Positions 43,817 through 53,426 of a stretch of 64,000 bases of DNA are shown here, in pieces. A program made the position numbers and the translations under genes. The notes under the pieces were generated by a model. The model had not been told where the DNA came from, did not search any database, and was given only the letters and a program-made list of their open reading frames with translations. How positions within the stretch are numbered: the stretch's first letter is position 1; every line of letters begins with the position of its first letter. This stretch comes from Pseudoalteromonas sp. NC201 (lineage in GTDB: Bacteria; Pseudomonadota; Gammaproteobacteria; Enterobacterales; Alteromonadaceae). The stretch spans positions 1-64,000 of the forward strand of contig NZ_CP022523.1 of assembly GCF_002850255.1 (NCBI RefSeq), given 5' to 3'.

Positions 43817-44446
43817 TTAAGCAATCAACAGCCTTAATGAGAAGGCCATAAGCAACATAGCAAGTGCCTTTTCAACCAAGTTCATCTTGTTCAAGAACCA
43901 AGCGCGAGAAGATGGAGCTGAGAATAATAAGCTGACACAGATAAACCATAAAGCGTTAACACTGCACATCCAAGCGCCGTAAAAAAGTTGAATATGTAAC
44001 GGAGTTCCTTGGCTGACGACATTGGTTACCACGGCTAAGAAAAACAGGGTTGCTTTTGGGTTGGTTGCATTAGTTAAAAAACCAAGACTAAAGGCTTTTT
44101 TGAGCGACTGTGAGCTTACATCAGCTTGGGCATTTTCTGTATCCAGTTGAATCGTTCCTGCACTTTTGAGCAGATGAATAGCGATGTAGATAAGATACGT
44201 AGCGCCGATTAATTTAGCTACTTGTAAAACCCAAGGTGAGGCCTGCATCAGTGCGCCGACACCAAGTAAGGTATATAAGATATGAACACTAAGTCCAGCG
44301 CCAATCCCCAAGGCTGTCATTGCGCCATGTAGTCTGCCGTATTTTAAGCTCTGTCTGACTGTAATAACAAAGTCGGGGCCCGGCAAGATCACTGCAACAA
44401 AATGAATGATGGCTAATGACAAAAACTCTGGCCAATACTGCACCAT
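43817..44446 (-). CDS. LysE/RhtB-family amino acid exporter
   Basis: 209 residues with six transmembrane helices. ILPGPDFVITVRQSLKYGRLHGAMTALGIGAGLSVH is the LysE/RhtB signature and GATYLIYIAIHLLKS follows. Exports an amino acid or homoserine-lactone-like compound; the substrate is not determinable. It is divergent from a LysR gene, its probable regulator. Confidence 0.88.
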   Translation of the reverse strand: MVQYWPEFLSLAIIHFVAVILPGPDFVITVRQSLKYGRLHGAMTALGIGAGLSVHILYTLLGVGALMQASPWVLQVAKLIGATYLIYIAIHLLKSAGTIQLDTENAQADVSSQSLKKAFSLGFLTNATNPKATLFFLAVVTNVVSQGTPLHIQLFYGAWMCSVNALWFICVSLLFSAPSSRAWFLNKMNLVEKALAMLLMAFSLRLLIA

Positions 44447-44473
44447 AATAAGCTCCCAATATAATATTGAATA

Positions 44474-44496
44474 ATTGAGAACATTGTATTTTCAAT
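44474..44496. promoter_or_regulatory. Possible LysR-type binding site
   Basis: ATTGA (44474-44478) and TCAAT (44492-44496) are inverted with a 13-base spacer, in the shared upstream region of the lysE-like and lysR-like genes. This fits a T-N11-A type LysR box, but the sequence is AT-rich and the match is short. Confidence 0.3.
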
Positions 44497-44562
44497 CTCC
44501 TGAGAAGATAATAATCTAAAAATAGAAATAACTTTTGCGTAGAGCGCACAAATGGGAGAGCT

Positions 44563-45480
44563 ATGGCGACCAGTAAACATATTGAGCTACTGCAAGAAAT
44601 GTCGATTTTTGTCTCTGTTGTCAACACTGGAAGTTTTTCTGAAAGCGCTCGGCAATTAGGTGTCTCGCCGTCATCAGTGAGTCGTGCCATAAAACAACTT
44701 GAGCAGCAATTGGGGGTGTGTTTACTTCAGCGTACCACCCGCAGCTTAAGATTGAGCGAAACAGGACGAGCTGTGTATGAGCGCTGTACTCAGTTGGAAC
44801 AAGCCGCCAAAGACGTCATCTCGCTTTGTGAAAGCCATCATCAAACGGCACAAGGAACAGTTAAAATTGCAGCGCCAAAAGCGGTCGCACATACACTAAT
44901 TCATCCAAGTGTAATGGCGTTTCTAGGCGAATTTCCAAACATTGATGTTCATTTGGTGTTGGATGACAACGCACTGGACCTGATCCGAGATGAAATAGAC
45001 ATTCTATTTAAAATTACTAACGAACCACCGCAGGGTTTAATAGGCAGAAGCGTAATGACGATAGAACATATAGTAGCGGCATCACCAAAATATCTTGCAA
45101 CACACTCAATTCCTACTCACCCTAAAGAACTAATACAACACAGCTGCATTGCTTTGGGGGAAACGGATGCCGATGCTAAGTGGCGATTCAGAAAAGGCAC
45201 ACAAAAACACACAACCCCAGTTAACGGGCGCTATAAGGCAAATCACACTAGAGTAAGGTTAGATGCTGCGCTGCAAGGGCTTGGGATCACAAGCTTACCT
45301 ATGTTTGTAGCTAAAGATGCGTTAGCGTCAGGGGGGTTGATACAGGTATTACCTGAATGGCAATTTGAAACGAATTATTCTGGCGAGCTGTGGATGCTAT
45401 ACCCAGCTACTCGCCATATTCCTGCAAAAGTAAGTGTTTTTGCTGACTTTATTGTACAGAGACTCACCAGGGGTTGTTGA
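44563..45480 (+). CDS. LysR-family transcriptional regulator
   Basis: 305 residues. The winged helix-turn-helix is near the N-terminus (FSESARQLGVSPSSVSRAIKQLEQQLGVCLLQRTTRSLRL), and the effector-binding domain follows (VKIAAPKAVAHTLIHP...GLGITSLPMFVAKDALASGGLIQVLPEW). The Q-W-E/Y endings match the CrgA-like group. It probably activates the divergent LysE-type exporter gene. A clear AUG with GGGAGAGCT upstream supports the start. Confidence 0.9.
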   Translation: MATSKHIELLQEMSIFVSVVNTGSFSESARQLGVSPSSVSRAIKQLEQQLGVCLLQRTTRSLRLSETGRAVYERCTQLEQAAKDVISLCESHHQTAQGTVKIAAPKAVAHTLIHPSVMAFLGEFPNIDVHLVLDDNALDLIRDEIDILFKITNEPPQGLIGRSVMTIEHIVAASPKYLATHSIPTHPKELIQHSCIALGETDADAKWRFRKGTQKHTTPVNGRYKANHTRVRLDAALQGLGITSLPMFVAKDALASGGLIQVLPEWQFETNYSGELWMLYPATRHIPAKVSVFADFIVQRLTRGC

Positions 45481-45513
45481 GTTTTACTGTATATTAAAAC
45501 CCGCTCGTAATAA

Positions 45514-46122
45514 TTACAGTGAAAAGCGATAACTTAATGTTGCACTCGCTTGATATTGGCTCATTACCTCACTGTCGAAGTGCCAGCTACAAGTATTTTT
45601 GGTGTCTGGGTCGACATCACAACTGACTTTAGAGTTGTTGTTAAGGATAGTTGCAATCCATCGTGCTTCAGCACCGAGATGAAAACCTGCACCAAGGTTG
45701 TATTCAAAACCCGTGTATAACCCTGATGCAAAAAAAGTGTCAGAGTCGATAAAGTTTGGATCCATGAAGGTAGCACCAATTTGTAAACCTAGATAAACAT
45801 CTAAATCATCATTGATAGGGCGTAGTACTGCAGTTTGAAATAGTAGGTATTCCATTTCCACTTTATTTAGAGGGTATGCGGTAAGCTGAGTCTCGGTTTT
45901 ACTGTAGTAGAAACCATAACGGCCTTCAGGCACATATTTGTCTACGCTCACTCCAAAATGCGAATCGTCTTCTAATTCGTATGTTTGGTGGCGAGAAGTT
46001 TCGATATCACTGCTATAAGTTTTGCCACCATATATAGAGATACCAAAGTCTCCGAAATCTGTAGCACTGACGTTGCAAGATGCTGCCAAAGCTAAAATAG
46101 TTGTTACTGTAACTAATTTCAT
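45514..46122 (-). CDS. Outer-membrane beta-barrel protein
   Basis: About 203 residues. The signal peptide is MKLVTVTTILALAASCNVSA; the mature part (TDFGDFGISIYGGKTYSSD...) is rich in alternating aromatic and polar strands and ends in SATLSYRFSL, a typical barrel end though with Leu instead of Phe last. The long open frame starts upstream, but AAGGA ten bases before the ATG at 46122 supports the signal-peptide start. It is convergent with the LysR gene and divergent from the metal-resistance genes, so a role in metal uptake or tolerance is only a guess. Confidence 0.7.
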   Translation of the reverse strand: MKLVTVTTILALAASCNVSATDFGDFGISIYGGKTYSSDIETSRHQTYELEDDSHFGVSVDKYVPEGRYGFYYSKTETQLTAYPLNKVEMEYLLFQTAVLRPINDDLDVYLGLQIGATFMDPNFIDSDTFFASGLYTGFEYNLGAGFHLGAEARWIATILNNNSKVSCDVDPDTKNTCSWHFDSEVMSQYQASATLSYRFSL

Positions 46123-46255
46123 ATAGTTCATTTCCTTGAGTTGGAGGAGTTTTTTAGATTTGGGCGCTAGTATATCAATGATGAAAGAAAATAATAACGA
46201 GGTTGGGTGATTTACTTGCATTTCTTTGGTTAGGTTTTTATTATTAACCTGATTT

Positions 46256-46657
46256 TTGATTTGGAAAAGTACCTTGCGAGTATTCTTACGTTTACTTATC
46301 ACATTGCTCGTGGTGGCTACACTCAGTGGTCAAAACGCGGCTGCCTCCATGGCAGCATGTGAAATGCATGGTACTGCAAGTCATAAAACATCTCATCAAA
46401 TGCTTCAAAGTGACGTGCAATTGGCTGATCCTCATCACCATGAAATGATGGTTGAAATGGATTGCTGTGACCCTCAGATCACAGCACAATGCAGCGATTG
46501 TACTTGCCCTACACATATGTGCTCTACAAATCTTGCAGCGTTTTCGCCAAGAGAGTGGATAGCGCCTATTGTACTGAAAAACGATAAATTAAGTTTCACA
46601 ACTGGTCAGCTTAGCGACCACCCTCGCTCTCTTTATAAACCCCCAATACTTGCCTAA
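46256..46657 (+). CDS. Small Cys/His-rich secreted protein, CopL-like
   Basis: 133 residues. An N-terminal hydrophobic segment (RVFLRLLITLLVVATLSGQNAAA) is a likely signal peptide. The rest has many His, Met and Cys (ADPHHHEMMVEMDCCD, CSDCTCPTHMC), a composition seen in periplasmic copper-binding leader proteins such as CopL. It starts at a TTG (46256 or 46274; the second has GGAAA upstream). Upstream of DUF411 and the cus genes, it probably binds copper in the periplasm. A weak palindrome follows at 46694-46705. Confidence 0.65.
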   Translation: MIWKSTLRVFLRLLITLLVVATLSGQNAAASMAACEMHGTASHKTSHQMLQSDVQLADPHHHEMMVEMDCCDPQITAQCSDCTCPTHMCSTNLAAFSPREWIAPIVLKNDKLSFTTGQLSDHPRSLYKPPILA

Positions 46658-46737
46658 CCTCAGGGCAGATCTGCCTTAATTTCAAAGTTTTGTACGATTA
46701 ATCGTCTTTTTTGGCGTAATTTTCAACGATTTTATTG

Positions 46738-46765
46738 ATACCAGTTGCAGTAATTCAGTTGGTAT
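46738..46765. repeat. Short inverted repeat with ATACCA ends
   Basis: ATACCAGTTG and CAGTTGGTAT are near-inverted copies around AGTAATT, 16 bases before the DUF411 start. The ends resemble the ATACCAATTG repeats elsewhere in the window, but it could also be a metal-regulator site for the following operon. Confidence 0.4.
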
Positions 46766-46781
46766 TACATGCGAGGTTAGC

Positions 46782-47255
46782 ATGAAAAAGTTTTATTTAG
46801 TGATGACGCTATGGCTTATGAGCGCCATGGCATATAGTAAATCTAATATAGAATTGGAAGTCTTTAAGTCCCCAACCTGCGGCTGTTGTGAACTGTGGTT
46901 AAACCATTTAACTGCACAAGGTATCGCGCACAAAGCCACCGATTTAAATTATCTTGGCTCACTTAAGAGTAAGTTTGGTATTAAGCAAAATTATCAATCT
47001 TGCCACACTGGGGTTTCTAAAAGTGGCTTTATTTTTGAAGGGCATGTTCCTGCCAAGTTTATTAAACTGTTTTTGCAAAACGAAACGTTAACTCAAGACA
47101 TACAAAACATCGGCTTGAGTGTGCCTGCGATGCCACTTGGCTCGCCCGGTATGGAAGTTGGCGAGCGTTTTATGCCTTATCAAGTATTGCTACTCAAAAA
47201 AGATGGGAGCTATGAGATTTTTGCTAAAATCGACAGCTATGAGGAGCAATTCTAA
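46782..47255 (+). CDS. DUF411 metal-binding protein
   Basis: 157-residue periplasmic protein with a signal peptide (to about 19). DUF411 begins with VFKSPTCGCCELWLNHL (CGCC at 33-36), and NYQSCHTGV and FEGHVPAKFI follow, as usual. Members occur with copper export genes and are thought to bind copper. GAGG six bases before the ATG. The stop codon overlaps the next start (TAATG), so it is the first gene of the cus-like operon. Confidence 0.88.
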   Translation: MKKFYLVMTLWLMSAMAYSKSNIELEVFKSPTCGCCELWLNHLTAQGIAHKATDLNYLGSLKSKFGIKQNYQSCHTGVSKSGFIFEGHVPAKFIKLFLQNETLTQDIQNIGLSVPAMPLGSPGMEVGERFMPYQVLLLKKDGSYEIFAKIDSYEEQF

Positions 47256-48577
47256 TGACAATCAAAGTTTCCCTGTTTATTGCAACTCTGATACTGCCAC
47301 AGATAGCACAGGCCAATATTGCAACGTTAGAGCAAGCGATAGATGCAGCCATCAGCAACGATCCTTGGCTTCAATCTAGCCAATACAAGCGATCTGCGAT
47401 GCAGTCGATGAGCCGAGAAGCACTAAGCTATCCTGATCCTCAGGTGTCCATAGGCATGATGAACCTGCCTGTTGATAGTTGGGAGTTTAATCAAGAGGGG
47501 ATGACCCAGCTTAAAGTTGGTGTGATGCAGATGTTGCCGCGAGGAGATAGCCTCGAAATTAAGAGCCAACAATTGGCACTTGACGCTAAAAAGCAACCGA
47601 TTTTACAAGCGGATAGAAAAGCGCAAGTGCGCCGCGATGTTTCTCAGGTGTGGCTTGATATTGTACAAGCCAAAAAGACGTTAGAATTGATTGAACGCGA
47701 TAGTGTGTTGTTTGACCAAATGGTAGAAATTGCCAATGCTAGCTACTCCAATGCGCTTGGTGCTACACGCCAGCAAGATGTGATCCGTGCTCAGCTTGAG
47801 GTGATGCAATTAGATGACAAGCGTTCTGCGGCTTATCAGCAGCTTAACACTGCTAAGGCAAAGCTTTCGCAATGGCTGTTAAATGATGCATTCACTAATT
47901 CAAATGCGCTGAGTATCCTTGACCAAAACGAAGTGACACTGCCGTTGATCCGCTCAATTGCGCCAAAATTGATGCAGCAACGCCCAGTTGATAGCCAAGC
48001 TGTAGTACAACATTTGACTCATCACCCGTTGGTTGTTGCAGCCGACGTTGATACATTCCGTGCTAATCAAGGGGTAAAGTTAGCTGAGCAGGCATATAAA
48101 CCACAGTTTTCAGTCAATGCGAGTTACGCGTATCGGGATGATGCACCAGATCAGATGTCTCGCACCGACTTTTTTAGCGTTGGTGTGTCATTCGACGTTC
48201 CGTTATTCACAGATGGAAAACAAGATCAGCAAAAAGCGGCAGCGACTGCACAAGTTGAGGCGAGTAAAACCGACCGGTTGCTGGTGCTAAAGCAGCTGTT
48301 TTCAAACTTAAATGGAGAAATTCAAACTATCCAACGATTGCAAGAGAGGCAATCGCTATACGCAAAATCAATTGTGGCACAAAGCGCTGAACAGGCCGAA
48401 GCTGCGTTGACTGCTTATACCAATGATGATGGCGACTTTTCCGAGGTAGTGAGGGCGCGTATCGCGAAACTGAATGCGCAGTTATCAGCACTTTCCATTG
48501 ATATTGCACTGTTAAAAGCGGTGGTACGCAGTAACTACTATTTGGCTCAAATTGAAGAGGGTGCAAGCCATGAATAA
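47255..48577 (+). CDS. TolC-family outer-membrane factor (CusC-like)
   Basis: 440 residues with a signal peptide (to about 22) and two long coiled-coil TolC repeats (for example AIDAAISNDPWLQSSQYKR and AEQAYKPQFSVNASYAY). It forms the outer-membrane duct of the efflux system encoded downstream. It has no lipobox cysteine, unlike E. coli CusC. The ATG overlaps the DUF411 stop and its own stop overlaps the adaptor start by eight bases. Confidence 0.85.
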   Translation: MTIKVSLFIATLILPQIAQANIATLEQAIDAAISNDPWLQSSQYKRSAMQSMSREALSYPDPQVSIGMMNLPVDSWEFNQEGMTQLKVGVMQMLPRGDSLEIKSQQLALDAKKQPILQADRKAQVRRDVSQVWLDIVQAKKTLELIERDSVLFDQMVEIANASYSNALGATRQQDVIRAQLEVMQLDDKRSAAYQQLNTAKAKLSQWLLNDAFTNSNALSILDQNEVTLPLIRSIAPKLMQQRPVDSQAVVQHLTHHPLVVAADVDTFRANQGVKLAEQAYKPQFSVNASYAYRDDAPDQMSRTDFFSVGVSFDVPLFTDGKQDQQKAAATAQVEASKTDRLLVLKQLFSNLNGEIQTIQRLQERQSLYAKSIVAQSAEQAEAALTAYTNDDGDFSEVVRARIAKLNAQLSALSIDIALLKAVVRSNYYLAQIEEGASHE

Positions 48578-50297
48578 CAACTTAAAAATGACGCTGGTTG
48601 CCGTCACGACATTAACGGCAGGCGTGCTAGTTGGGATAAATCTCTCTTCAAGTAACGAGTCTGCGGTAGCGCAAAACGCTGAGAAAGCGCCACTTTATTG
48701 GGTTGCACCTATGGATCCGAACTATCGTCGTGATAAGCCAGGTAAGTCTCCGATGGGAATGGATCTCGTACCTGTGTACGAAGAAGAGTCTGCGAATGCA
48801 AAATTTGGTGAGGGGGTTGTGGAGATAGCGCCTCACGTTGAAAACAACTTGGGCGTTCGTACTGCGGTGGCCATGCGTCAAGCGATGTCTCACCAAATCC
48901 GTACGGTTGGGTATGTTCAGTACAACGAAGATAGCTTAGTTCACATTCATCCTCGAGTTGAGGGCTGGGTTGAAAAGCTCTACGTGAAAGCAGCAGGAGA
49001 TCCGGTGAAGCAAGGTGAACCACTGTATACCTTGTACTCGCCGCAACTGGTTAATGCGCAAGAAGAATACCTTATTGCTAGAAAGCGTAATAATCAGGCG
49101 CTGATAAACGCAGCGCATGAAAGGCTCAAGGCATTGCACCTGAGTGATGACTTTATCAATACGCTTAAAAAAACGGGTGAAGTGCATCAAAGCATTACCT
49201 TTTATGCGCGTCAATCTGGGGTGTTGGATGGACTCCAGATCCGAGAAGGGTTTTACGTAAAACCAGGCACAACGCTCATGAGTATCGCCAAACTTGACGA
49301 AATTTGGGTCGAAGCTGATGTATTTGAACGTGATGCTATGTTGGTCGCTCAGGGGCAAGCGGTTTCCATGAGGTTAGACTTTTTACCCGGCAGAACGTGG
49401 CGAGGGCAAGTCGATTACGTCTACCCCTCACTCAATGAAAAAACACGGACACTTAGAGTAAGGCTCAGGTTTGACAACAGTGATGCGCTATTAAAGCCAA
49501 ATATGTTTGCGCAAGTGAACATTCATGCCGATTCTCGTGACGATGTATTGCAAGTGCCGAGTGAAGCTGTGATCCGCACTGCCAAACAAAATCGTGTTGT
49601 CGTTGAAGTTGCACCCGGTAGCTTTAAATCGGTTGCCGTTGAACTGGGTCAAATTGGTGATGAAAACATTGAAATCCTCAAAGGCCTTAACGAAGGAGAT
49701 AAGATTGTTACGTCAGCCCAATTCCTGATTGATTCTCAATCGAGCATTACTTCTGATTTTATGCGTATGGCGCCAGTTGCTGAGACTAAGTCAGTTTGGA
49801 TTGAAGGAGAAATTCAAAGCGTGAACTACCAAAGTCGAGTAGTGAATATCGATCATCAATCCGTACCCGAGTGGGAATGGCCTGAAATGGTGATGGATTT
49901 TACCGTGGCTGAAAGTGTCGATGTTGACGAATTAAACGCTGGACAGATTTTGCATTTTGAAGCCACGAAACAGGATGACGGTAGCGTATTACTGACAGGC
50001 ATTCACATTATGTCCGAAGGAAGTACGACCAAAAATACCTTACCAACAGCAACCGTGGGTGGCGTGATAAACACCATCACCCCTGACACCCGAGTGCTTA
50101 ATATTTCTCGCGATGCCATTGAAAAATGGGACCGTCCCGCAACAACGATGGACTTTGTTGCAGCTGAGCACATTGATTTAAGCCAGCTTATGACAGGAAT
50201 GAAGGTGACTTTCACCTTTGAAGTGGGTGACGAATTTGTGGTGACTGATATCAAACCTGCAGGCGAGATGTCGATGAATATGCACTCTGGCCACTAA
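48570..50297 (+). CDS. cusB: Cu/Ag efflux periplasmic adaptor (CusB-like) with two C-terminal CusF-like domains
   Basis: 575 residues from the ATG at 48570. An N-terminal anchor or signal segment precedes a heavy-metal-binding domain (YWVAPMDPNYRRDKPGKSPMGMDLVPVYEE, about 43-73), then the usual adaptor core (lipoyl/barrel parts, VYPSLNEKTRTLRVRLRF). Two CusF-like domains follow. The first (409-480) has the copper residues His429, Trp437, Met440 and Met442 at CusF spacing. The second (about 487-565) keeps only Met527; the others are Arg514, Arg522 and Thr525. A Met/His-rich tail (GEMSMNMHSGH) ends it. A CusF fused to CusB would deliver copper directly. Confidence 0.9.
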   Translation: MNNNLKMTLVAVTTLTAGVLVGINLSSSNESAVAQNAEKAPLYWVAPMDPNYRRDKPGKSPMGMDLVPVYEEESANAKFGEGVVEIAPHVENNLGVRTAVAMRQAMSHQIRTVGYVQYNEDSLVHIHPRVEGWVEKLYVKAAGDPVKQGEPLYTLYSPQLVNAQEEYLIARKRNNQALINAAHERLKALHLSDDFINTLKKTGEVHQSITFYARQSGVLDGLQIREGFYVKPGTTLMSIAKLDEIWVEADVFERDAMLVAQGQAVSMRLDFLPGRTWRGQVDYVYPSLNEKTRTLRVRLRFDNSDALLKPNMFAQVNIHADSRDDVLQVPSEAVIRTAKQNRVVVEVAPGSFKSVAVELGQIGDENIEILKGLNEGDKIVTSAQFLIDSQSSITSDFMRMAPVAETKSVWIEGEIQSVNYQSRVVNIDHQSVPEWEWPEMVMDFTVAESVDVDELNAGQILHFEATKQDDGSVLLTGIHIMSEGSTTKNTLPTATVGGVINTITPDTRVLNISRDAIEKWDRPATTMDFVAAEHIDLSQLMTGMKVTFTFEVGDEFVVTDIKPAGEMSMNMHSGH

Positions 50298-50309
50298 GGA
50301 GCATTTACA

Positions 50310-53300
50310 ATGATCCAAGCAATAATTCACTGGTCAGTATACAACCGTTTTTTTGTGGTACTGCTGACACTGATGCTGGTGGGGGCTGGGCTATTTACCC
50401 TTAAAAACACACCTGTCGACGCCATTCCGGATTTGTCTGATGTACAAGTTATTGTCAAAACACCTTATCCAGGACAGGCACCACAAGTGGTTCAAGATCA
50501 GGTGACATTTCCGCTGACCACTGCCATGCTCTCTGTGCCGGGCGCAAAAACCGTACGTGGTTATTCCTTCTTTGGGGATTCCTATGTTTACGTTATTTTT
50601 GACGATAAAACGGATCTTTACTGGGCGCGCAGTCGGGTGCTCGAATATCTAAGTCAAGTCGCACCACAATTACCCGATGCGGCAAAACCGCAGTTGGGCC
50701 CTGATGCCACTGGGGTGGGTTGGGTGTATCTTTATGCATTAGTTGATAAAACCGGTAGACACGATATTAGCCAGCTACGCAGCTTACAAGATTGGTTTTT
50801 AAAGTTTGAGCTGCAATCGGTTGCTGGCGTGTCAGAAGTAGCGCCGATTGGCGGTATGGTGAAACAGTATCAAGTACAGGTTGATCCCAACAAATTGCGC
50901 GCTTACGGTATTCCGCTTACGCATGTACAGCAGGCGCTGCAGCGGGGTAACCAAGAATCGGGCGCTTCCGTGATTGAGATGGCTGAAGCCGAATATATGG
51001 TGACCAGTACGGGATACATTCAAAGCGTTAAAGATATTGAAGCTATCCCACTTGGGCAAGCTGTCAAAGGCACGCCATTAACGATAGCAGATGTTGCGTC
51101 TGTCAATATTGGACCGCAAATGCGTCGTGGCATTGCTGAGCTTAACGGCGAAGGAGAAGTTGTTGGCGGTGTTGTAGTCATGCGCTTTGGAGAAAACGCG
51201 CAAAAAACCATCGACGGCGTAAAGCAAAAACTTGCTGAGCTACAACAAGGCTTACCTGAAGGGGTGGAAGTGGTGACGGTTTACGATCGCTCCGAGCTTA
51301 TCACCAAAGCCATTGATAATCTTTGGTCTAAACTGCTCGAAGAGCTGGTGGTGGTGGCCTTAGTGTGTGTGGTGTTCTTATTTCATATTCGCTCTTCCGT
51401 GGTTGCCGTGATCACTTTGCCACTTGGCATTCTGGTGGCTTTTATCGTGATGTATTTTCAAGGGGTGAACGCAAATATCATGTCCCTTGGTGGTATAGCC
51501 ATTGCTATCGGGGCGATGACCGACGGTGCAATCGTGATGATTGAAAACATGCACAAACACATGGAAAAAACGCCACTCAATGATGAAAATCGCTGGGAAA
51601 TCGTCGCAAAGTCGGCTTCTGAGGTTGGTCCTGCGCTGTTCTTTAGTTTGCTGATTATTACCGTAAGCTTCTTACCTGTGTTTATTCTTGAGGCGCAAGA
51701 AGGGCGTATGTTTGCCCCTCTGGCATACACTAAAACGTATGCGATGGCCGCATCGGCAGGGCTTGCCATTACGCTTATTCCTGTGCTGATGGGATACTTT
51801 ATTCGCGGTAAAGTTGTGCCCGAGCATAAAAATCCAATCAATCGAATGTTGGTTGGCGCGTATATGCCCTTGTTGAAACAAGTTTTACGCTTTCCTAAGC
51901 TGACGTTGTTGGCTGCTGCTGCTATTACTGTCGTTGGTTTTTATCCAATGGATAAAATCGGCAGCGAGTTTATCCCTCCTTTGGATGAAGGGGATTTAAT
52001 GTACATGCCGACTACATATCCAAGTATTTCGATTGGTAAAGCCAGAGAAATTTTACAGCAAACCGACAAGTTGATAGCGACGGTGCCTGAGGTAAAAAAT
52101 GTCTTTGGTAAAATTGGTCGCGCGGAAACCGCAACCGATCCTGCCCCGTTGACGATGATCGAGACCTTTATTCAATTAAAACCTAAAGATCAGTGGCGTG
52201 CGGGAATGACCACTGAAAAGCTCAAAGCAGAGCTCGATAAGCTAGTGCAGTTTCCGGGCTTAACCAATGCTTGGGTGATGCCCATCAAAACGCGTATTGA
52301 TATGCTCGCGACGGGGATTAAAACGCCTGTTGGAATTAAAGTCGCGGGTCCAGATCTAGATACTATCCAAAAGATTGGTCAAGATCTTGAACGTATTTTG
52401 AGTCAGGTAGAGGGCACCGCTTCGGTCTATTCAGAGCGGGTAGCTGGGGGTCGTTATATTAAGGTCGATATTCAACGTGATAAAGCCGCGCGATTTGGGC
52501 TCAATATTGCTGATGTACAGCAAGTGGTCGCAACTGCAATTGGTGGAATGGACGTCACGCAAACCATTGAAGGACAAGAGCGCTATCCGGTTAGTTTGCG
52601 CTACCCGCAAGACTTACGCGATTCTCCAGAAGCACTGCGGAAGCTTCCTATAGTCACCGCCGAGGGATTAAATATTGCCCTAGGTGATGTGGCAACTATC
52701 TATATTGAAAACGGGCCACCGGGCATTAAAAGCGAGAACGCTCGCATTAATGGCTGGACGTTTATTGATTTAGATGGTGTCGATGTTGGCAGCTATGTGG
52801 CAGCCGCTAAACAAGTACTGAGCGAGCAGGTGGAGTTACCTGCAGGTTATTCCATCAGTTGGGCTGGTCAATACGAATATATGGAGCGTGCTAAAGCTAA
52901 ATTGACTTATGTGGTACCGCTCACGCTTGGGATCATTATCGTTTTACTCTATTTGAACTTTAGAAGCTTTAGCGAAGTGGCAATTATCATGGCGACGTTA
53001 CCTATGGCGATGATTGGTGGACTGTGGTTACTATACCTTGAGGGGTTTAACTTTTCGGTCGCAGTTGGCGTTGGTTTTATAGCGCTTGCTGGTGTTGCCG
53101 TTGAAATAGGCGTTATCATGCTCGTGTATCTCAACCAAGCCATCAGCGAGCTTAAGGAGAAACAACCGATCATAACCCTTGAAGCCATTAATAATGCCAT
53201 TTTAGAAGGTGCGGGCAAACGCATTCGTCCAGTCATGATGACGGTGGCAACAATTATTATCGGGTTATTGCCAATCCTTTACGGTTCGGGCACAGGTTCT

Positions 53301-53426
53301 GAGGTAATGAGCCGCATCGCCGCGCCTATGGTAGGCGGCATGGCAAGCGCACTATTACTTACCTTAGTGGTGTTACCTGTAGTGTATATGTTGATGATCC
53401 GTTGGCGTGAGAAAGTTAATGATTAA
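50310..53426 (+). CDS. cusA: Cu(I)/Ag(I) RND efflux pump CusA
   Basis: 1038-residue inner-membrane RND transporter that exports Cu(I) and Ag(I) with proton motive force. N-terminal MIQAIIHWSVYNRFFVVLLTLMLV and NTPVDAIPDLSDVQVIV are the HME-RND signature. The three methionines of the CusA substrate site are present in context: DLMYMPTTYP (Met573 equivalent), APLTMIETFIQ (623) and TRIDMLATGIKTP (672). The transmembrane proton relay region TDGAIVMIENMH is intact. It is the last gene of the operon. Its TAA stop is the first three bases of the repeat at 53424-53621. Confidence 0.92.
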   Translation: MIQAIIHWSVYNRFFVVLLTLMLVGAGLFTLKNTPVDAIPDLSDVQVIVKTPYPGQAPQVVQDQVTFPLTTAMLSVPGAKTVRGYSFFGDSYVYVIFDDKTDLYWARSRVLEYLSQVAPQLPDAAKPQLGPDATGVGWVYLYALVDKTGRHDISQLRSLQDWFLKFELQSVAGVSEVAPIGGMVKQYQVQVDPNKLRAYGIPLTHVQQALQRGNQESGASVIEMAEAEYMVTSTGYIQSVKDIEAIPLGQAVKGTPLTIADVASVNIGPQMRRGIAELNGEGEVVGGVVVMRFGENAQKTIDGVKQKLAELQQGLPEGVEVVTVYDRSELITKAIDNLWSKLLEELVVVALVCVVFLFHIRSSVVAVITLPLGILVAFIVMYFQGVNANIMSLGGIAIAIGAMTDGAIVMIENMHKHMEKTPLNDENRWEIVAKSASEVGPALFFSLLIITVSFLPVFILEAQEGRMFAPLAYTKTYAMAASAGLAITLIPVLMGYFIRGKVVPEHKNPINRMLVGAYMPLLKQVLRFPKLTLLAAAAITVVGFYPMDKIGSEFIPPLDEGDLMYMPTTYPSISIGKAREILQQTDKLIATVPEVKNVFGKIGRAETATDPAPLTMIETFIQLKPKDQWRAGMTTEKLKAELDKLVQFPGLTNAWVMPIKTRIDMLATGIKTPVGIKVAGPDLDTIQKIGQDLERILSQVEGTASVYSERVAGGRYIKVDIQRDKAARFGLNIADVQQVVATAIGGMDVTQTIEGQERYPVSLRYPQDLRDSPEALRKLPIVTAEGLNIALGDVATIYIENGPPGIKSENARINGWTFIDLDGVDVGSYVAAAKQVLSEQVELPAGYSISWAGQYEYMERAKAKLTYVVPLTLGIIIVLLYLNFRSFSEVAIIMATLPMAMIGGLWLLYLEGFNFSVAVGVGFIALAGVAVEIGVIMLVYLNQAISELKEKQPIITLEAINNAILEGAGKRIRPVMMTVATIIIGLLPILYGSGTGSEVMSRIAAPMVGGMASALLLTLVVLPVVYMLMIRWREKVND

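Noticed and set aside
46694..46705. ACGATTAATCGT followed by CTTTTTT as a terminator of the Cys/His-rich gene.
   Set aside because: The stem is short and AT-rich; possible but not strong enough to list as a terminator.
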